Source of the DNA: Pseudomonadota bacterium | GTDB taxonomy: Bacteria > Pseudomonadota > Alphaproteobacteria > Rhizobiales > Beijerinckiaceae | Direction: 5' to 3' | DNA: 64,000 nucleotides | Assembly (NCBI GenBank): GCA_021813805.1 | Contig: JAKAJL010000014.1 | Span: forward strand, 1 to 64,000 | In this document: one piece after another, positions 46,550-54,925 of the stretch | Layout of the letters: each line of letters opens with the position of its first letter | How positions within the stretch are numbered: position 1 is the first letter of the stretch | Translations under genes and position numbers: made by a program | The notes under the pieces: generated by a model | The model's input: only the letters and a program-made list of their open reading frames with translations | The model's database searches: none | Told to the model about the DNA's origin: nothing

Positions 46550-46882
46550 TCAGTTTTTCGCGGGAGCGAGGATTTTGAGGCGTTTGATCGTATAAGTCCG
46601 GCCGGTCACGTCGAATTCGACCGAGTCCCCTTTCTTCGCCTGGCCGATCAGCGACGGCGGATCGACGGCGAAGGGCATTTCCATCGCCGGCATCAATCCC
46701 GCGATCGGCCTGTGGCGGATGGTGAGCGATCCCGCCGCCGCGTCCACGCCGGTGACGACGCCCGAGCCGTGAAATAGCTGCTCCGCTTCGGCGCGCGCGC
46801 TCCCCGCCACAGCGAGGAGGAGGCCGGACATCGCGGCGCCGGCCAGATCACGGCGGCGGATTTGCAAGGCTTTCGTCTTCAT
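46550..46882 (-). CDS. CusF-like periplasmic copper-binding protein
   Basis: This 110-residue protein has an export signal with an RRRDL stretch (possible Tat) and a single small beta-barrel domain. HRPIAGLMPAMEMPFAV carries the His and Met residues that bind Cu(I) in CusF-type proteins. ATG at 46882 has AGAGG upstream; the longer frame from 46915 is rejected. The natural role is copper handling for NosZ, near sco and the nos cluster. Confidence 0.82.
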   Translation of the reverse strand: MKTKALQIRRRDLAGAAMSGLLLAVAGSARAEAEQLFHGSGVVTGVDAAAGSLTIRHRPIAGLMPAMEMPFAVDPPSLIGQAKKGDSVEFDVTGRTYTIKRLKILAPAKN

Positions 46883-46957
46883 TTCACGATCTTTCCTCTT
46901 GCGGCAAGGCGGCAAATCCCCAAAACGGGGTCGAAAGGCTGGCGGGCGCGCCCATCA

Positions 46958-47626
46958 TCAGCGGCCAACGCGCCGGAACAGGATGTTGTTCTCGGTGTGA
47001 ATATGTTCCTTGAGGTCGTCCGAAAGCTTGCGCAGTCCAGCGTAAAGCGCCCGCCATGACGCGCAGGCGCCGACCGGAGGCTCGAAATTGCCCGTCATCG
47101 CCGCCAGTTGCTCGAGAGTCGCGAAATGGATGTCGTGTTCCGCCTCCATCACCGAGATCGGCGCCGAAACCATCGGATGACCAGCGCGGATCATCGGGAA
47201 GAGCATGAGCTCCTCCTTCCGCATATGGGAATTGAGTTCGTCCGCCAGCGCGCTCACGAATTCCGTCAGGCCCTTTGGAACATCGGGATGTCCGGCGTGA
47301 ACCTGCTCCACGCGCCGCGCCAGCTCGACGAGTTCAGGCAGTTCGCGACGGTGGGTCTCGTGGAAGCGCGACAGGATGAATTCGATGATGTCTTCCGGCT
47401 CGTCCGGCGCCGTCACCGGCTGTTGATCGAGGGCGGCAAGGCTGCGTTCGATTTCCGCAAGATTCAGGCCCCGCCTTTCGACCGCGCGCGCCAGACTTTC
47501 CTGGCCGCCACAACAATAATCGAGCTTGTACGAGCGGAACACCGCCGTCGCGCCGGGCAGGCGGGCTGCGATTTCGCCCAGAGGCGTTTCGGTCAGGGGC
47601 CAGGCGGACTGGTCGGGTTGCGTCAT
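46958..47626 (-). CDS. Di-iron Fe-S cluster repair protein RIC (YtfE/ScdA/NorA type)
   Basis: This 222-residue protein has an N-terminal ScdA-type domain with DYCCGG at 36-41, then a hemerythrin-like domain with the His and Glu iron ligands (ILSRFHETHRRELPELV, ELNSHMRKEELMLFPMI, MEAEHDIHFATLEQL, LKEHIHTENNILF). RIC proteins repair iron-sulfur clusters damaged by NO, and the NorA/DnrN members go with denitrification genes. The track extends it to 47845; ATG at 47626 fits the family start. Confidence 0.92.
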   Translation of the reverse strand: MTQPDQSAWPLTETPLGEIAARLPGATAVFRSYKLDYCCGGQESLARAVERRGLNLAEIERSLAALDQQPVTAPDEPEDIIEFILSRFHETHRRELPELVELARRVEQVHAGHPDVPKGLTEFVSALADELNSHMRKEELMLFPMIRAGHPMVSAPISVMEAEHDIHFATLEQLAAMTGNFEPPVGACASWRALYAGLRKLSDDLKEHIHTENNILFRRVGR

Positions 47627-47816
47627 CGGCGCCTCATGCGAAGGGGAAGCAGGTTTGGGCATTATCCCGCACGGGGCGGCGCGAATCCTTGCGGATGGGC
47701 AAATTACGCTATTGTCGCGCGGCCGATCGAAGCCCGCGCGATGTCGCCCGCCGTCCAGACGCCGTCGCCGGAACTCTTCCGGGAAATCGGCTCGCCTCGA
47801 ATTCCCGCCGGCGAAT

Positions 47817-47830
47817 TTGACGATCGTCAA
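47817..47830. promoter_or_regulatory. FNR/NNR box upstream of sco
   Basis: TTGAC-GATC-GTCAA is a perfect dyad centred about 61 bases before the sco ATG. It may also act on the divergent RIC gene, 197 bases away. Confidence 0.75.
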
Positions 47831-47884
47831 AGACCAAAGCCGCATTTCGGCAAAACTGTCGGCGGTCGATTTCGGGAGGTTTCA

Positions 47885-48454
47885 ATGGATCGCCGCGCCG
47901 TTCTGCTGGGAGCATGCTCCTTGACCCTGGCTCTGATCGCGGCGTCGTCGGCGGAGGCCGAGATCTCCTATGGCGGAACCTTCATCCTGGTCGATCAGCA
48001 AGGGCGCGCCGTCACCGACGAAAACTTTCGCGGCAAATATATGCTGATCGCTTTCGGCTACACCCATTGCCCGGACATCTGTCCGACCCTGCTGGCGGAC
48101 ATGGCCAACGCCTTGACCCGCCTCGGCCCGCAAAGCGCGGAGATCACGCCGATCTTCGTCACCCTGGACCCGGCGCGCGACACGCCGAAAGTCATGGCGG
48201 ATTACGTGTCCTCCTTCTCGCCGCGCATGGTCGGTCTGACCGGACCGGAGGAATATATCGCCAGCGCGGCGCAGAAATATCACATCAAATATGAGAAACA
48301 TCCCGAGAAGAATGGGGATTATTCGATCGACCACACCGCCGCGATCTTCCTGATGGGCCGCGACGGGAAGTTCCTCGAACGGTTCGGCAGCGGGATGAAG
48401 ACCGACGAAATGGTCGAGCGGATTCGAGCGCGGTTGAAGGCCGACACGCCGTGA
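47885..48454 (+). CDS. SCO1/SenC copper chaperone
   Basis: This 189-residue Sco protein has an N-terminal signal or anchor (MDRRAVLLGACSLTLALIAA), a thioredoxin-like fold with the copper-binding pair in HCPDICP (Cys 62 and 66), and the later histidine in YSIDHTAAIFLMG. Sco proteins deliver copper to CuA centres; here the likely client is the CuA site of NosZ, because no cytochrome oxidase genes are near. GGGAGG precedes the ATG and a perfect FNR/NNR box sits 61 bases upstream. The stop overlaps ubiE. Confidence 0.9.
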   Translation: MDRRAVLLGACSLTLALIAASSAEAEISYGGTFILVDQQGRAVTDENFRGKYMLIAFGYTHCPDICPTLLADMANALTRLGPQSAEITPIFVTLDPARDTPKVMADYVSSFSPRMVGLTGPEEYIASAAQKYHIKYEKHPEKNGDYSIDHTAAIFLMGRDGKFLERFGSGMKTDEMVERIRARLKADTP

Positions 48455-49173
48455 ACGCCTCGACCGACCGGACCTTCGGCTATGACGATGTCGCGCCCGA
48501 GGAGCGCCGCGCGCGCATCAGACGGGTCTTTGCCGGTGTGGCCGGACGCTATGACCTGATGAACGACCTGATGTCCTTCGGGATTCACCGGCTGTGGAAG
48601 CGCGCGCTGATCGCCGAGGCCGCCCCGAGATCGGGCGAAATCCTTGTCGATCTCGCCGGCGGCACCGGCGACGTCGCGGCCCAATTGGCCGGCCCGGATC
48701 GACGGACCATCGTCTGCGACCCCAGCCCCGAAATGATGGAATCGGGCCGGCGGCGCGGCCTGAGACGGGTGGACTGGATCGCGGGCGAGGCCGAGGCCCT
48801 GCCTTTCGCGGACGCGACCATCGATTGCCTCACCATTTCGTTTGGCATTCGCAACGTCACGCGGCTGCGCGACGCCCTGCGCGAAATCCACCGGGTCCTC
48901 AAGCCCGGCGGGCGTTTCCTGTGTCTCGAATTCTCGCGCCCGCAAGCCTGGCTCGCGCCCGCTTATGATCTTTTTTCCTTTCAGGTCATTCCGCGGCTCG
49001 GCGCGCTGATCGCGCGCCAGCCGGAAGCCTATGAATACCTGGTCGAATCGATCCGGCGCTTTCCCGATCAGCGCGAACTCGCGGATTTTTTCAGGGACGC
49101 GGGCTTCGCCTCGGTCAGCTGGCGCAACCTGTCCTTTGGCATCGCCTGCATCCACCGCGGCGTGAAAGGCTGA
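48451..49173 (+). CDS. ubiE: UbiE/COQ5-type quinone C-methyltransferase
   Basis: This 240-residue methyltransferase has the UbiE pattern: VFAGVAGRYDLMNDLMSFGIHRLWK, LVDLAGGTGDVAAQL, LTISFGIRNVTRLRDALREIHRVLKPGGRFLCLEFS. UbiE methylates the quinone ring in ubiquinone or menaquinone synthesis. It starts with GTG at 48451, overlapping the sco stop, so it is under the same FNR/NNR box. It could be a second copy dedicated to anoxic growth or the only one; the window cannot tell. Confidence 0.85.
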   Translation: MNASTDRTFGYDDVAPEERRARIRRVFAGVAGRYDLMNDLMSFGIHRLWKRALIAEAAPRSGEILVDLAGGTGDVAAQLAGPDRRTIVCDPSPEMMESGRRRGLRRVDWIAGEAEALPFADATIDCLTISFGIRNVTRLRDALREIHRVLKPGGRFLCLEFSRPQAWLAPAYDLFSFQVIPRLGALIARQPEAYEYLVESIRRFPDQRELADFFRDAGFASVSWRNLSFGIACIHRGVKG

Positions 49174-49174
49174 A

Positions 49175-49678
49175 CTACTTTTCCGCCAGCAGCCGATCGA
49201 ACAAGGCCGTGATGCGGCTGCTCTCCCAGTTGATCGGCCCCTCGATCCGCGTCGCGATCCGGCCCTGGCGATCCAGGATCAGCGCGCTGGGTATGCCGAC
49301 AAAGCCGAGCCTTTTCGCCGCCCCGCGCGACGGATCGATGAATTTTTCGAGATGGCTGATATGCTGGTCGGCGTAAAAGCGGGAGACAGCCTCCATCCCG
49401 TGCGCGTCGATCGACACCGGGACGACTAAAAAGCCGCGGCTCCCCAGCTTTTCCTGCAAATGGTCGAAAAGGGGCATTTCCCTTTGGCAGGGCAGGCACC
49501 AGCTCGCCCAGAAATCGAGCAGCACGACCTTTCCGGCGAAGGCGCCGATCGTCGTCGCGCGGCCTTGCGCATCCTGGAATTCGATGTTCGGGGCCGGCTC
49601 GCGCTCCTGCGACGACGCGGGCGGGCTGAGAAGCGAGCACGCGGCAAGCGCCATTGCGGCGAGAAGGGCGCGTTTCAT
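49175..49678 (-). CDS. TlpA/ResA-type periplasmic thioredoxin
   Basis: This 167-residue thioredoxin-fold protein has the active site WCLPC (Cys 61 and 64) in LLDFWASWCLPCQREMPL and a likely lipoprotein signal (LAAMALAACSLL). It can reduce disulfides in periplasmic copper chaperones or apo-cytochromes. It lies 10 bases after nosY as the last gene of the nos unit, which suggests a role in keeping NosL, Sco or NosZ cysteines reduced. Confidence 0.85.
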   Translation of the reverse strand: MKRALLAAMALAACSLLSPPASSQEREPAPNIEFQDAQGRATTIGAFAGKVVLLDFWASWCLPCQREMPLFDHLQEKLGSRGFLVVPVSIDAHGMEAVSRFYADQHISHLEKFIDPSRGAAKRLGFVGIPSALILDRQGRIATRIEGPINWESSRITALFDRLLAEK

Positions 49679-49688
49679 CGAGGCGCGG

Positions 49689-50516
49689 TCATAGGAGATC
49701 GCTCGACTTGAACCGCCAGAACCCAGCCGCTGCGGCGATCAGGCCGATCAACGCCGGGTAAAGGCAGGCCCAGACGAGATAGGCGTTCGCGCCGACCCGG
49801 TCGAGAATGGTGAAGGCGGCGGGCCCCAGAAGCACCAGTTGCGGATCGAACAAAGCCATCGCCGCGGTGCGGAAGACCTGCAGCGGATTGATCAGGCTGA
49901 TCCCGATGATGACGTCCGGCGACATCCGCTCCTGCAGCATGAGGCCGAGCAGAAGCAGGTCGAGGAAGAGCACGAGAACGAGCCAGAGCATGAAGGCCGC
50001 GCTTTGCGCGACATCGGCGGAGCGCGCCAGCGTCGAGATCAGGAATCCCAGGCCGAGGAAACAGATCGACAGCGAGAGCAGCAGCGCCGAATAGATGAAA
50101 AAATGCTTCCAGGGGATGGGAAGCCCGCTCAGGGCGCCCCATGCGACCGCGCCGGCCATGGCGAGAAAGACGGGCGCGAAAATGGTGACGAAACGGCCGG
50201 CGAAGCGCCCCCAATACCAGGAGCCGACGGAGACCGGCAGCGACAGCATATATTCGAAGACGCCCGCCTCGCGGTCGCTGGCGACCGAGCGCACCGTCGA
50301 GATCAGGATGAAGATCGGCAGGATCGCCATGCTCAACTGGATATAGGTCATCAGCAGACGCGTCAGGCCGGTGAAGCCCATGACCTGGCTCTCGGTGAGC
50401 CCGAAGATCATCAGCAGCGCGACCAGCCCGCCAAAAACCACCGAATAGAGCAGGAACCAACGCGCCCGCAGGGATTCCGCCACGTCAAGCCGCGCGGTGA
50501 GCAGGAGATTGGTCAT
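49689..50516 (-). CDS. nosY: NosY, membrane subunit of the Nos ABC transporter
   Basis: NosY pairs with the ATPase NosF and interacts with NosD in assembly of the NosZ copper centre. The 275-residue protein has six membrane helices (for example WFLLYSVVFGGLVALLMIFG, MAILPIFILISTVRSVASDREAG, FMLWLVLVLFLDLLLLGLML). The SDREAGVFEYMLSLPVS segment is typical of ABC-2 permeases of this kind. ATG at 50516 overlaps the nosL stop (ATGA); the track start at 50540 is too long. Confidence 0.92.
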   Translation of the reverse strand: MTNLLLTARLDVAESLRARWFLLYSVVFGGLVALLMIFGLTESQVMGFTGLTRLLMTYIQLSMAILPIFILISTVRSVASDREAGVFEYMLSLPVSVGSWYWGRFAGRFVTIFAPVFLAMAGAVAWGALSGLPIPWKHFFIYSALLLSLSICFLGLGFLISTLARSADVAQSAAFMLWLVLVLFLDLLLLGLMLQERMSPDVIIGISLINPLQVFRTAAMALFDPQLVLLGPAAFTILDRVGANAYLVWACLYPALIGLIAAAAGFWRFKSSDLL

Positions 50517-50974
50517 TTCGCTTGCTCCTTCCGCCCGCAATCGTGCTGTTTCAACGCCTGTTGGCGCATCGCCATGAAATCCACGGCGTCTTCCCGCGGC
50601 GCGGCGACGGCCGCGAAATTATAGTTCATCGGGCTCCGGCCGTGTCGATAGAAGGCGTTACGGGCTTCGAGCCAGGTCTTCCCGTCGTCGCTGTCCATCA
50701 CCCAGATTTCCTTCGCGCCCTGAAGTCCCACGCCTTGCAGCTCCAGCCAGTTCACGGCGTCGCCGATGTCGTCGAACTTGTGCATCTTATTATCGGAGGC
50801 GCTTCGAACCTCCGCCGCATAGCGGGCCTCCGAGATGATCATCCCGCACATTTCGCAGGCGTCCCGGCCATATTTGATCTCGACCGGCCCTTTGTCCTTT
50901 TCACAGGCCGCCAGCGCAAGCAGGAGAAAAGCCGCCGGGGCGATGCGCCTAAACGTCGAGAGATGCGGCCGCAT
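50513..50974 (-). CDS. nosL: NosL copper-binding lipoprotein
   Basis: NosL is an outer-membrane or periplasmic lipoprotein that brings Cu(I) to the NosDFY complex. The lipobox is LALAAC (Cys 24), and the copper site CEMCGM is at residues 40-45. The following IISEARYAAEVR and KMHKFDDIGDAVNWL are family-typical. The length is 153 residues. The 5-prime end overlaps nosF by 26 bases and the 3-prime end overlaps nosY. Confidence 0.94.
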   Translation of the reverse strand: MRPHLSTFRRIAPAAFLLLALAACEKDKGPVEIKYGRDACEMCGMIISEARYAAEVRSASDNKMHKFDDIGDAVNWLELQGVGLQGAKEIWVMDSDDGKTWLEARNAFYRHGRSPMNYNFAAVAAPREDAVDFMAMRQQALKQHDCGRKEQAK

Positions 50975-51839
50975 GCGGGGTCTCCATGGACTCGGCCTCG
51001 TCCAGCGAAGTGGAAAAGATCGAGCCGGAATAATGGGACAGGAGGCAGAGAAAACGCAGACGGTCCGGACCGGCCACCTCGCCGGACCAGACCCGTCCGC
51101 CGGCGTTGTTGGAAAAGCCCCATTGCGCGAGCGCCGCGGCGAAAGCCGGTTCGGCGAGCGACATTTCCACGCGGACCCGCATCATCGCGCTGTTCAGGCG
51201 GTCGTCGGCGAGATGCTGGTCGAAGGAAATCGCGCCACGATCCATCTCGATGACCCGGCTGACCAATGCGGCGACTTCGTCCACCCGGTGGCTCGACATG
51301 ATCATCGTGTCGTGTCGCCGTTCGCCGAGGAGCCTGAAAAACTTCTGACGCGCCACGGGATCGAGATTGGCCGCCGGTTCGTCGAGAATGAGCAGGCTGG
51401 TGTCCCGTCCGAGCGCAATGGCGATCAGCAGCTTCTGCTTCTGTCCTCCGGACAGTTTCACGAAAGGCCGTCCCGATATTTCGGACAGATCGAGCCCGAG
51501 TTCGCCAGCCACCGCCCTCACGTGGCCGGTCTGCGCCGCGCTGACGCCGCAGGCGAAACCGACGAGGTCCGACACGGTCATTTTCAGCGGCGGCGGCAAT
51601 TGCGGCACGAATCCGATCCGACGCAGAACGTCCGAGCGGCGCGCGCGCGGATCGAGCCCGAAGACGCGCACCTTTCCCTCGGCGACATATTCGCCGAGTA
51701 GGCAGCGGATCAGAGTGGTCTTGCCCGCGCCATTGGCGCCGATGAGCGCGACGCGCTCGCCCGGCTCAATCTTCAAGCGAAGCTTGTCGATGACGCGCGT
51801 CCGCCGAAAGGTCTTGGACAGTCCGTCGAGTTCGATCAC
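50949..51839 (-). CDS. nosF: NosF, ATPase of the Nos ABC transporter
   Basis: This 296-residue ABC ATPase has Walker A GANGAGKT (34-41), signature LSGGQKQKLLIAIAL, and Walker B LLILDEPAANLDP. The track frame reaches back to 52511 through nosH; the start used is GTG at 51839, giving MIELDGLSKTFRRTRVIDKL. It energises NosDFY during maturation of the NosZ copper site. The C-terminal 70 residues are an accessory domain. Confidence 0.9.
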   Translation of the reverse strand: MIELDGLSKTFRRTRVIDKLRLKIEPGERVALIGANGAGKTTLIRCLLGEYVAEGKVRVFGLDPRARRSDVLRRIGFVPQLPPPLKMTVSDLVGFACGVSAAQTGHVRAVAGELGLDLSEISGRPFVKLSGGQKQKLLIAIALGRDTSLLILDEPAANLDPVARQKFFRLLGERRHDTMIMSSHRVDEVAALVSRVIEMDRGAISFDQHLADDRLNSAMMRVRVEMSLAEPAFAAALAQWGFSNNAGGRVWSGEVAGPDRLRFLCLLSHYSGSIFSTSLDEAESMETPHAAASLDV

Positions 51840-51928
51840 CCCGCGCCCTTTCGCTCGTTTTTCACACGCTAGAAAATTCTTGTCGCCAGGTCGATGCCTT
51901 GGCGCAAACAGATTCGCGTTTCGAGCGG

Positions 51929-52900
51929 TCACAGAAGCTTGTTCAGGCCCTTGATGTCGAAAGTCAACGCCTTGGACGGACAGACCTCGACGCACATGCC
52001 GCAGCGGGTGCAGTCGGCGCCGATATTGATCCGCACGTCGTCGGCATAGCCGATCTTGGTCATTTCCAGCACATGGGGGACCATGCAGACGTCGCGGCAT
52101 TTGCCCTCGTGCAGGCAGTTGGCGAGATCGTAGGTCACCGTCACCGGCGCGGTCGCGCCGACGAAGCCATAGGTCATGCCGATCGGACAGATGTAACGGC
52201 ACCAGAACCGGCGCGAATAGAAGACCTCGATCAGCAGCAGGACGCCGACCCAGATCAAAGCCAGCGACGCGCCATAGGTGAAGGCGCGCGACAGGATGCC
52301 GACCGGCGAAATCACCTCGAAGACCGTATAGCCGGTGACCACGGCGAGCGCCGCGAAAACCACATAGAGCGCGGTGCGCAGACCGCGATGGAACTGATGG
52401 TCCTTCGCCAGCCCGCGCCGGGCGAGCCACAGGTGCAGCATTTCCGCCCATTCCCCCAGCAGGTGATAGGGGCAGGCCCAGGCGCAGAAACTCCGGCCGC
52501 CCACCAGCCACCAGATGAACACCACGGTCGATGTGCCGATGACCAGATTGATCACCACATGCTTGTAGGCCAGCATGACCTGAAGCGCGGAATTGACGTC
52601 GGCCATGTGGAAGCCGACGAAGCGCGAGGCAGTCAGAGCGCCTTCGACGAGTTGGATGTCCGCGCGATAGGACAGCACGAACAGCAGATTGATAACGACG
52701 ATCGAGATCCAGCGCCAGTTGCGCCAGAAATGGCTGCGGTAATTTTCCTCTCGCTCCTCGGCGATCCGGCGCTTGCGGTCGGCCTTGCCTTCCTTGCTGT
52801 TTTGCCGCGCGAATTCCCTCTGCGCCGCAGGCGTCAGAAACGCGGGCTTGCGCGGCGCCCGTCCGAGCATCACTGCGAGATTGTCCAAGAGCCTGCCCAT
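51929..52900 (-). CDS. nosH: NosH, NapH-like membrane iron-sulfur protein
   Basis: This 323-residue protein has four or five membrane helices and polyferredoxin-type motifs: FCAWACPYHLLGEW and FWCRYICPIGMTYGF in the membrane part, then CLHEGKCRDVCMVP and CTRCGMCVEVCPSKAL at the C-terminus. In clade II nos clusters (Wolinella type) NosG and NosH resemble NapG and NapH and carry electrons from quinol to NosZ. It lies 1 base after nosG. Confidence 0.85.
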   Translation of the reverse strand: MGRLLDNLAVMLGRAPRKPAFLTPAAQREFARQNSKEGKADRKRRIAEEREENYRSHFWRNWRWISIVVINLLFVLSYRADIQLVEGALTASRFVGFHMADVNSALQVMLAYKHVVINLVIGTSTVVFIWWLVGGRSFCAWACPYHLLGEWAEMLHLWLARRGLAKDHQFHRGLRTALYVVFAALAVVTGYTVFEVISPVGILSRAFTYGASLALIWVGVLLLIEVFYSRRFWCRYICPIGMTYGFVGATAPVTVTYDLANCLHEGKCRDVCMVPHVLEMTKIGYADDVRINIGADCTRCGMCVEVCPSKALTFDIKGLNKLL

Positions 52901-52901
52901 C

Positions 52902-53672
52902 TCACGCTCCCTGTTGCGCCGGCCAGACGGCGCGCGCGTCGACGACGATGGCGGCCGGCTCCGCCGGGCAGATCGTCTCGCAGAAGCCGCAGCCGACGCA
53001 GGATTGATGAACGACGGGAGTTCTGCGCTTGTCGCTCGCGTCGTCGGTCAGCTTTTCCAGGGTGATCGCGCCGTTGATCGGGCATTCGCGCACACAAAGA
53101 TCGCAGAGTTCGAGATCGTAAGGATGCTCGGCCAGTTCGATCGGCTTCCAGCGGTTGACGGACATGTATCGGTGCAGGATGTTCGAATGTTCGCCGCGCG
53201 CGGCGCCCTTGAAGCCGCGGCCCTGGCGCGCCAGGCAGCGATCGGGTCCCGCAAGCCGCGCGACGCCCATCCGGACCTGCTCCTTGGCCGAAATGTCATG
53301 CGACAGCGCGCCGGTCGGGCAGGCCAGAACGCACTGCACGGCGTCGCAGGAGAAATCGCAGCCCTGTTTGCGCGCGTCGAGAAAAGGCGTGCCGATGCCA
53401 TAACCCTCGTCGATATCGGCGAGATGGATGGCCTGGACCGGGCAGACCTGGACGCATTGCCCGCATTTGATGCAGGCGGCGAGGAATTCATGTTCGGCGA
53501 TCGCCCCGGGCGGGCGCAGCCGTTCGCGCCAACGCCTGACGATGGGAATGAAACCCAGCATCGACAGCCCGGTGAAAACGCCCGCGGCGACGGCGGAGCG
53601 CAGCAGACGGCGGCGCTCCTCGCTCTTGAGCTTTTTCCCGTCGCGCTCGAACAATCGGTCGAAGAACGACAT
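52902..53672 (-). CDS. nosG: NosG, NapG-like ferredoxin-type protein
   Basis: This 256-residue protein has an N-terminal export segment with RRRLLRSAVAAGVFTGLSMLGF (Tat-like) and four 4Fe-4S motifs: CIKCGQCVQVCPV, CDAVQCVLACPTGAL, CDLCVRECPINGA and CVGCGFCETICPAEP. It is the partner of NosH in quinol-linked electron supply to NosZ in clade II systems. The track frame begins at 53939 inside nosD; ATG at 53672 gives MSFFDRLFERDGKKL. Confidence 0.86.
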   Translation of the reverse strand: MSFFDRLFERDGKKLKSEERRRLLRSAVAAGVFTGLSMLGFIPIVRRWRERLRPPGAIAEHEFLAACIKCGQCVQVCPVQAIHLADIDEGYGIGTPFLDARKQGCDFSCDAVQCVLACPTGALSHDISAKEQVRMGVARLAGPDRCLARQGRGFKGAARGEHSNILHRYMSVNRWKPIELAEHPYDLELCDLCVRECPINGAITLEKLTDDASDKRRTPVVHQSCVGCGFCETICPAEPAAIVVDARAVWPAQQGA

Positions 53673-53674
53673 GT

Positions 53675-54925
53675 CTATCCTCCCGCCGCCTCGCTTCCGT
53701 CGCTGAAGGAATGCGTCGCCGGCTTGCTGTCGCGCAGGACGAGAACGGGCTTGGAGAATGGCGCAAGCCGCGAAAGGAATTCGATGGCTTCGAGCGCGGG
53801 CGAGCCGCGATAGAAACTGGCCATCGGCTTTTCCGCCCAGAGCTTGTCGGCATAGGAATAGATTTCGAACGGCGTCTCGCCGACGCCGGTATGCTTGCGG
53901 TCGAAGCCCTGGTAGTCGTCCCAATAATTGCCGTCCCATTGGCTCGCGGTCGCGCCGCCGCCGTTCTGGACCATGACATTGGTGAAATTGCCGACGAAAT
54001 TGTTGCCGGTGTAAATGTTGCTTTCCTGATCGCGATGATATTGCACCGCGATGCCGTTGAAGGCGAAACGATTGCCGCGAAGGATGTTGGGCCGGTCAGG
54101 ATCGGACGGGGAATTGTCGTTGTAAAGGCCGATGGCGCAGTCGATGACGAGATTGTTCTCCAGGATCACGTTGTCCGCCTCCTTGAGGCCGATTCCCTTG
54201 CCGACGGCGCCGTTGCTGCGCGCGATGCGGTTGCCGATCAGTTTCAGGTCGCTGGAGAACATGGAGAAAATGCCGACGGTGTTCTCGACATAGGCGTTGG
54301 CCTCGGCGGTGTTGCCGTTGGCGTACATGAAATGCGTGCCGTAGCGGCCGTTCTCGATCCGGTTGCCCTTGAAGAGATTGCGGGTCGAATATTCGAAGAT
54401 CACGTCGCGATGGGCGATCACCTCGTTGCCTTCGATCCGGTTGTCGTTCGACCACCAGACGCGGATTCCGTCGCCGCGCATGTCTTCAGTCCCCGCTCCG
54501 CCGATGATGCGGTTGGCGCGCAGGATATTGTTGTTCGAGCGCTGCACGTCCAGGCCGATCAGGCAGTCCCGCAGAATGTTGTCCTTGACGATGCTGAAGC
54601 TCGCGTTCTGCAACCGAAGGCAGGCGTCGCCATTCTCGTGGCGCTGGCCGCTGTGCTCGATCGTCACGCCGGCGATCGTGATCTGGGAGCCGCTCAAGGT
54701 CAGCACGGTTCCCACGTCATTGCCGGTCAGGATCACGGCGCCGGCGCCATCGAGCGTCAGCGGCTTTGTGATCGCAACGGGTCCGGAATAGCGACCGGGC
54801 GGCGGACGCAGCACGCCGCCGGACGGCGCGGCGTCCACTAGCGGCTGGAGCGGCGCCGCCTCGTCGCACCGCGCCGCGGCGGCGGCGGCGAGCAGGGCGA
54901 AGGCCGCCAGGGCGAGGGGTTTCAT
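53675..54925 (-). CDS. nosD: NosD, periplasmic copper-site maturation protein
   Basis: NosD is a right-handed beta-helix protein that works with NosFY in building the copper-sulfide centre of NosZ. The 416-residue sequence has a signal peptide (MKPLALAAFALLAAAAAARC) and repeated parallel-helix turns (NRIEGNEVIAHRDVIFEYS, NLFKGNRIENGRYGTHFMY, VGIFSMFSSDLKLIGNRI). The start at 54925 overlaps the nosB stop (ATGA); the track start at 55198 is inside nosB. Confidence 0.94.
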   Translation of the reverse strand: MKPLALAAFALLAAAAAARCDEAAPLQPLVDAAPSGGVLRPPPGRYSGPVAITKPLTLDGAGAVILTGNDVGTVLTLSGSQITIAGVTIEHSGQRHENGDACLRLQNASFSIVKDNILRDCLIGLDVQRSNNNILRANRIIGGAGTEDMRGDGIRVWWSNDNRIEGNEVIAHRDVIFEYSTRNLFKGNRIENGRYGTHFMYANGNTAEANAYVENTVGIFSMFSSDLKLIGNRIARSNGAVGKGIGLKEADNVILENNLVIDCAIGLYNDNSPSDPDRPNILRGNRFAFNGIAVQYHRDQESNIYTGNNFVGNFTNVMVQNGGGATASQWDGNYWDDYQGFDRKHTGVGETPFEIYSYADKLWAEKPMASFYRGSPALEAIEFLSRLAPFSKPVLVLRDSKPATHSFSDGSEAAGG

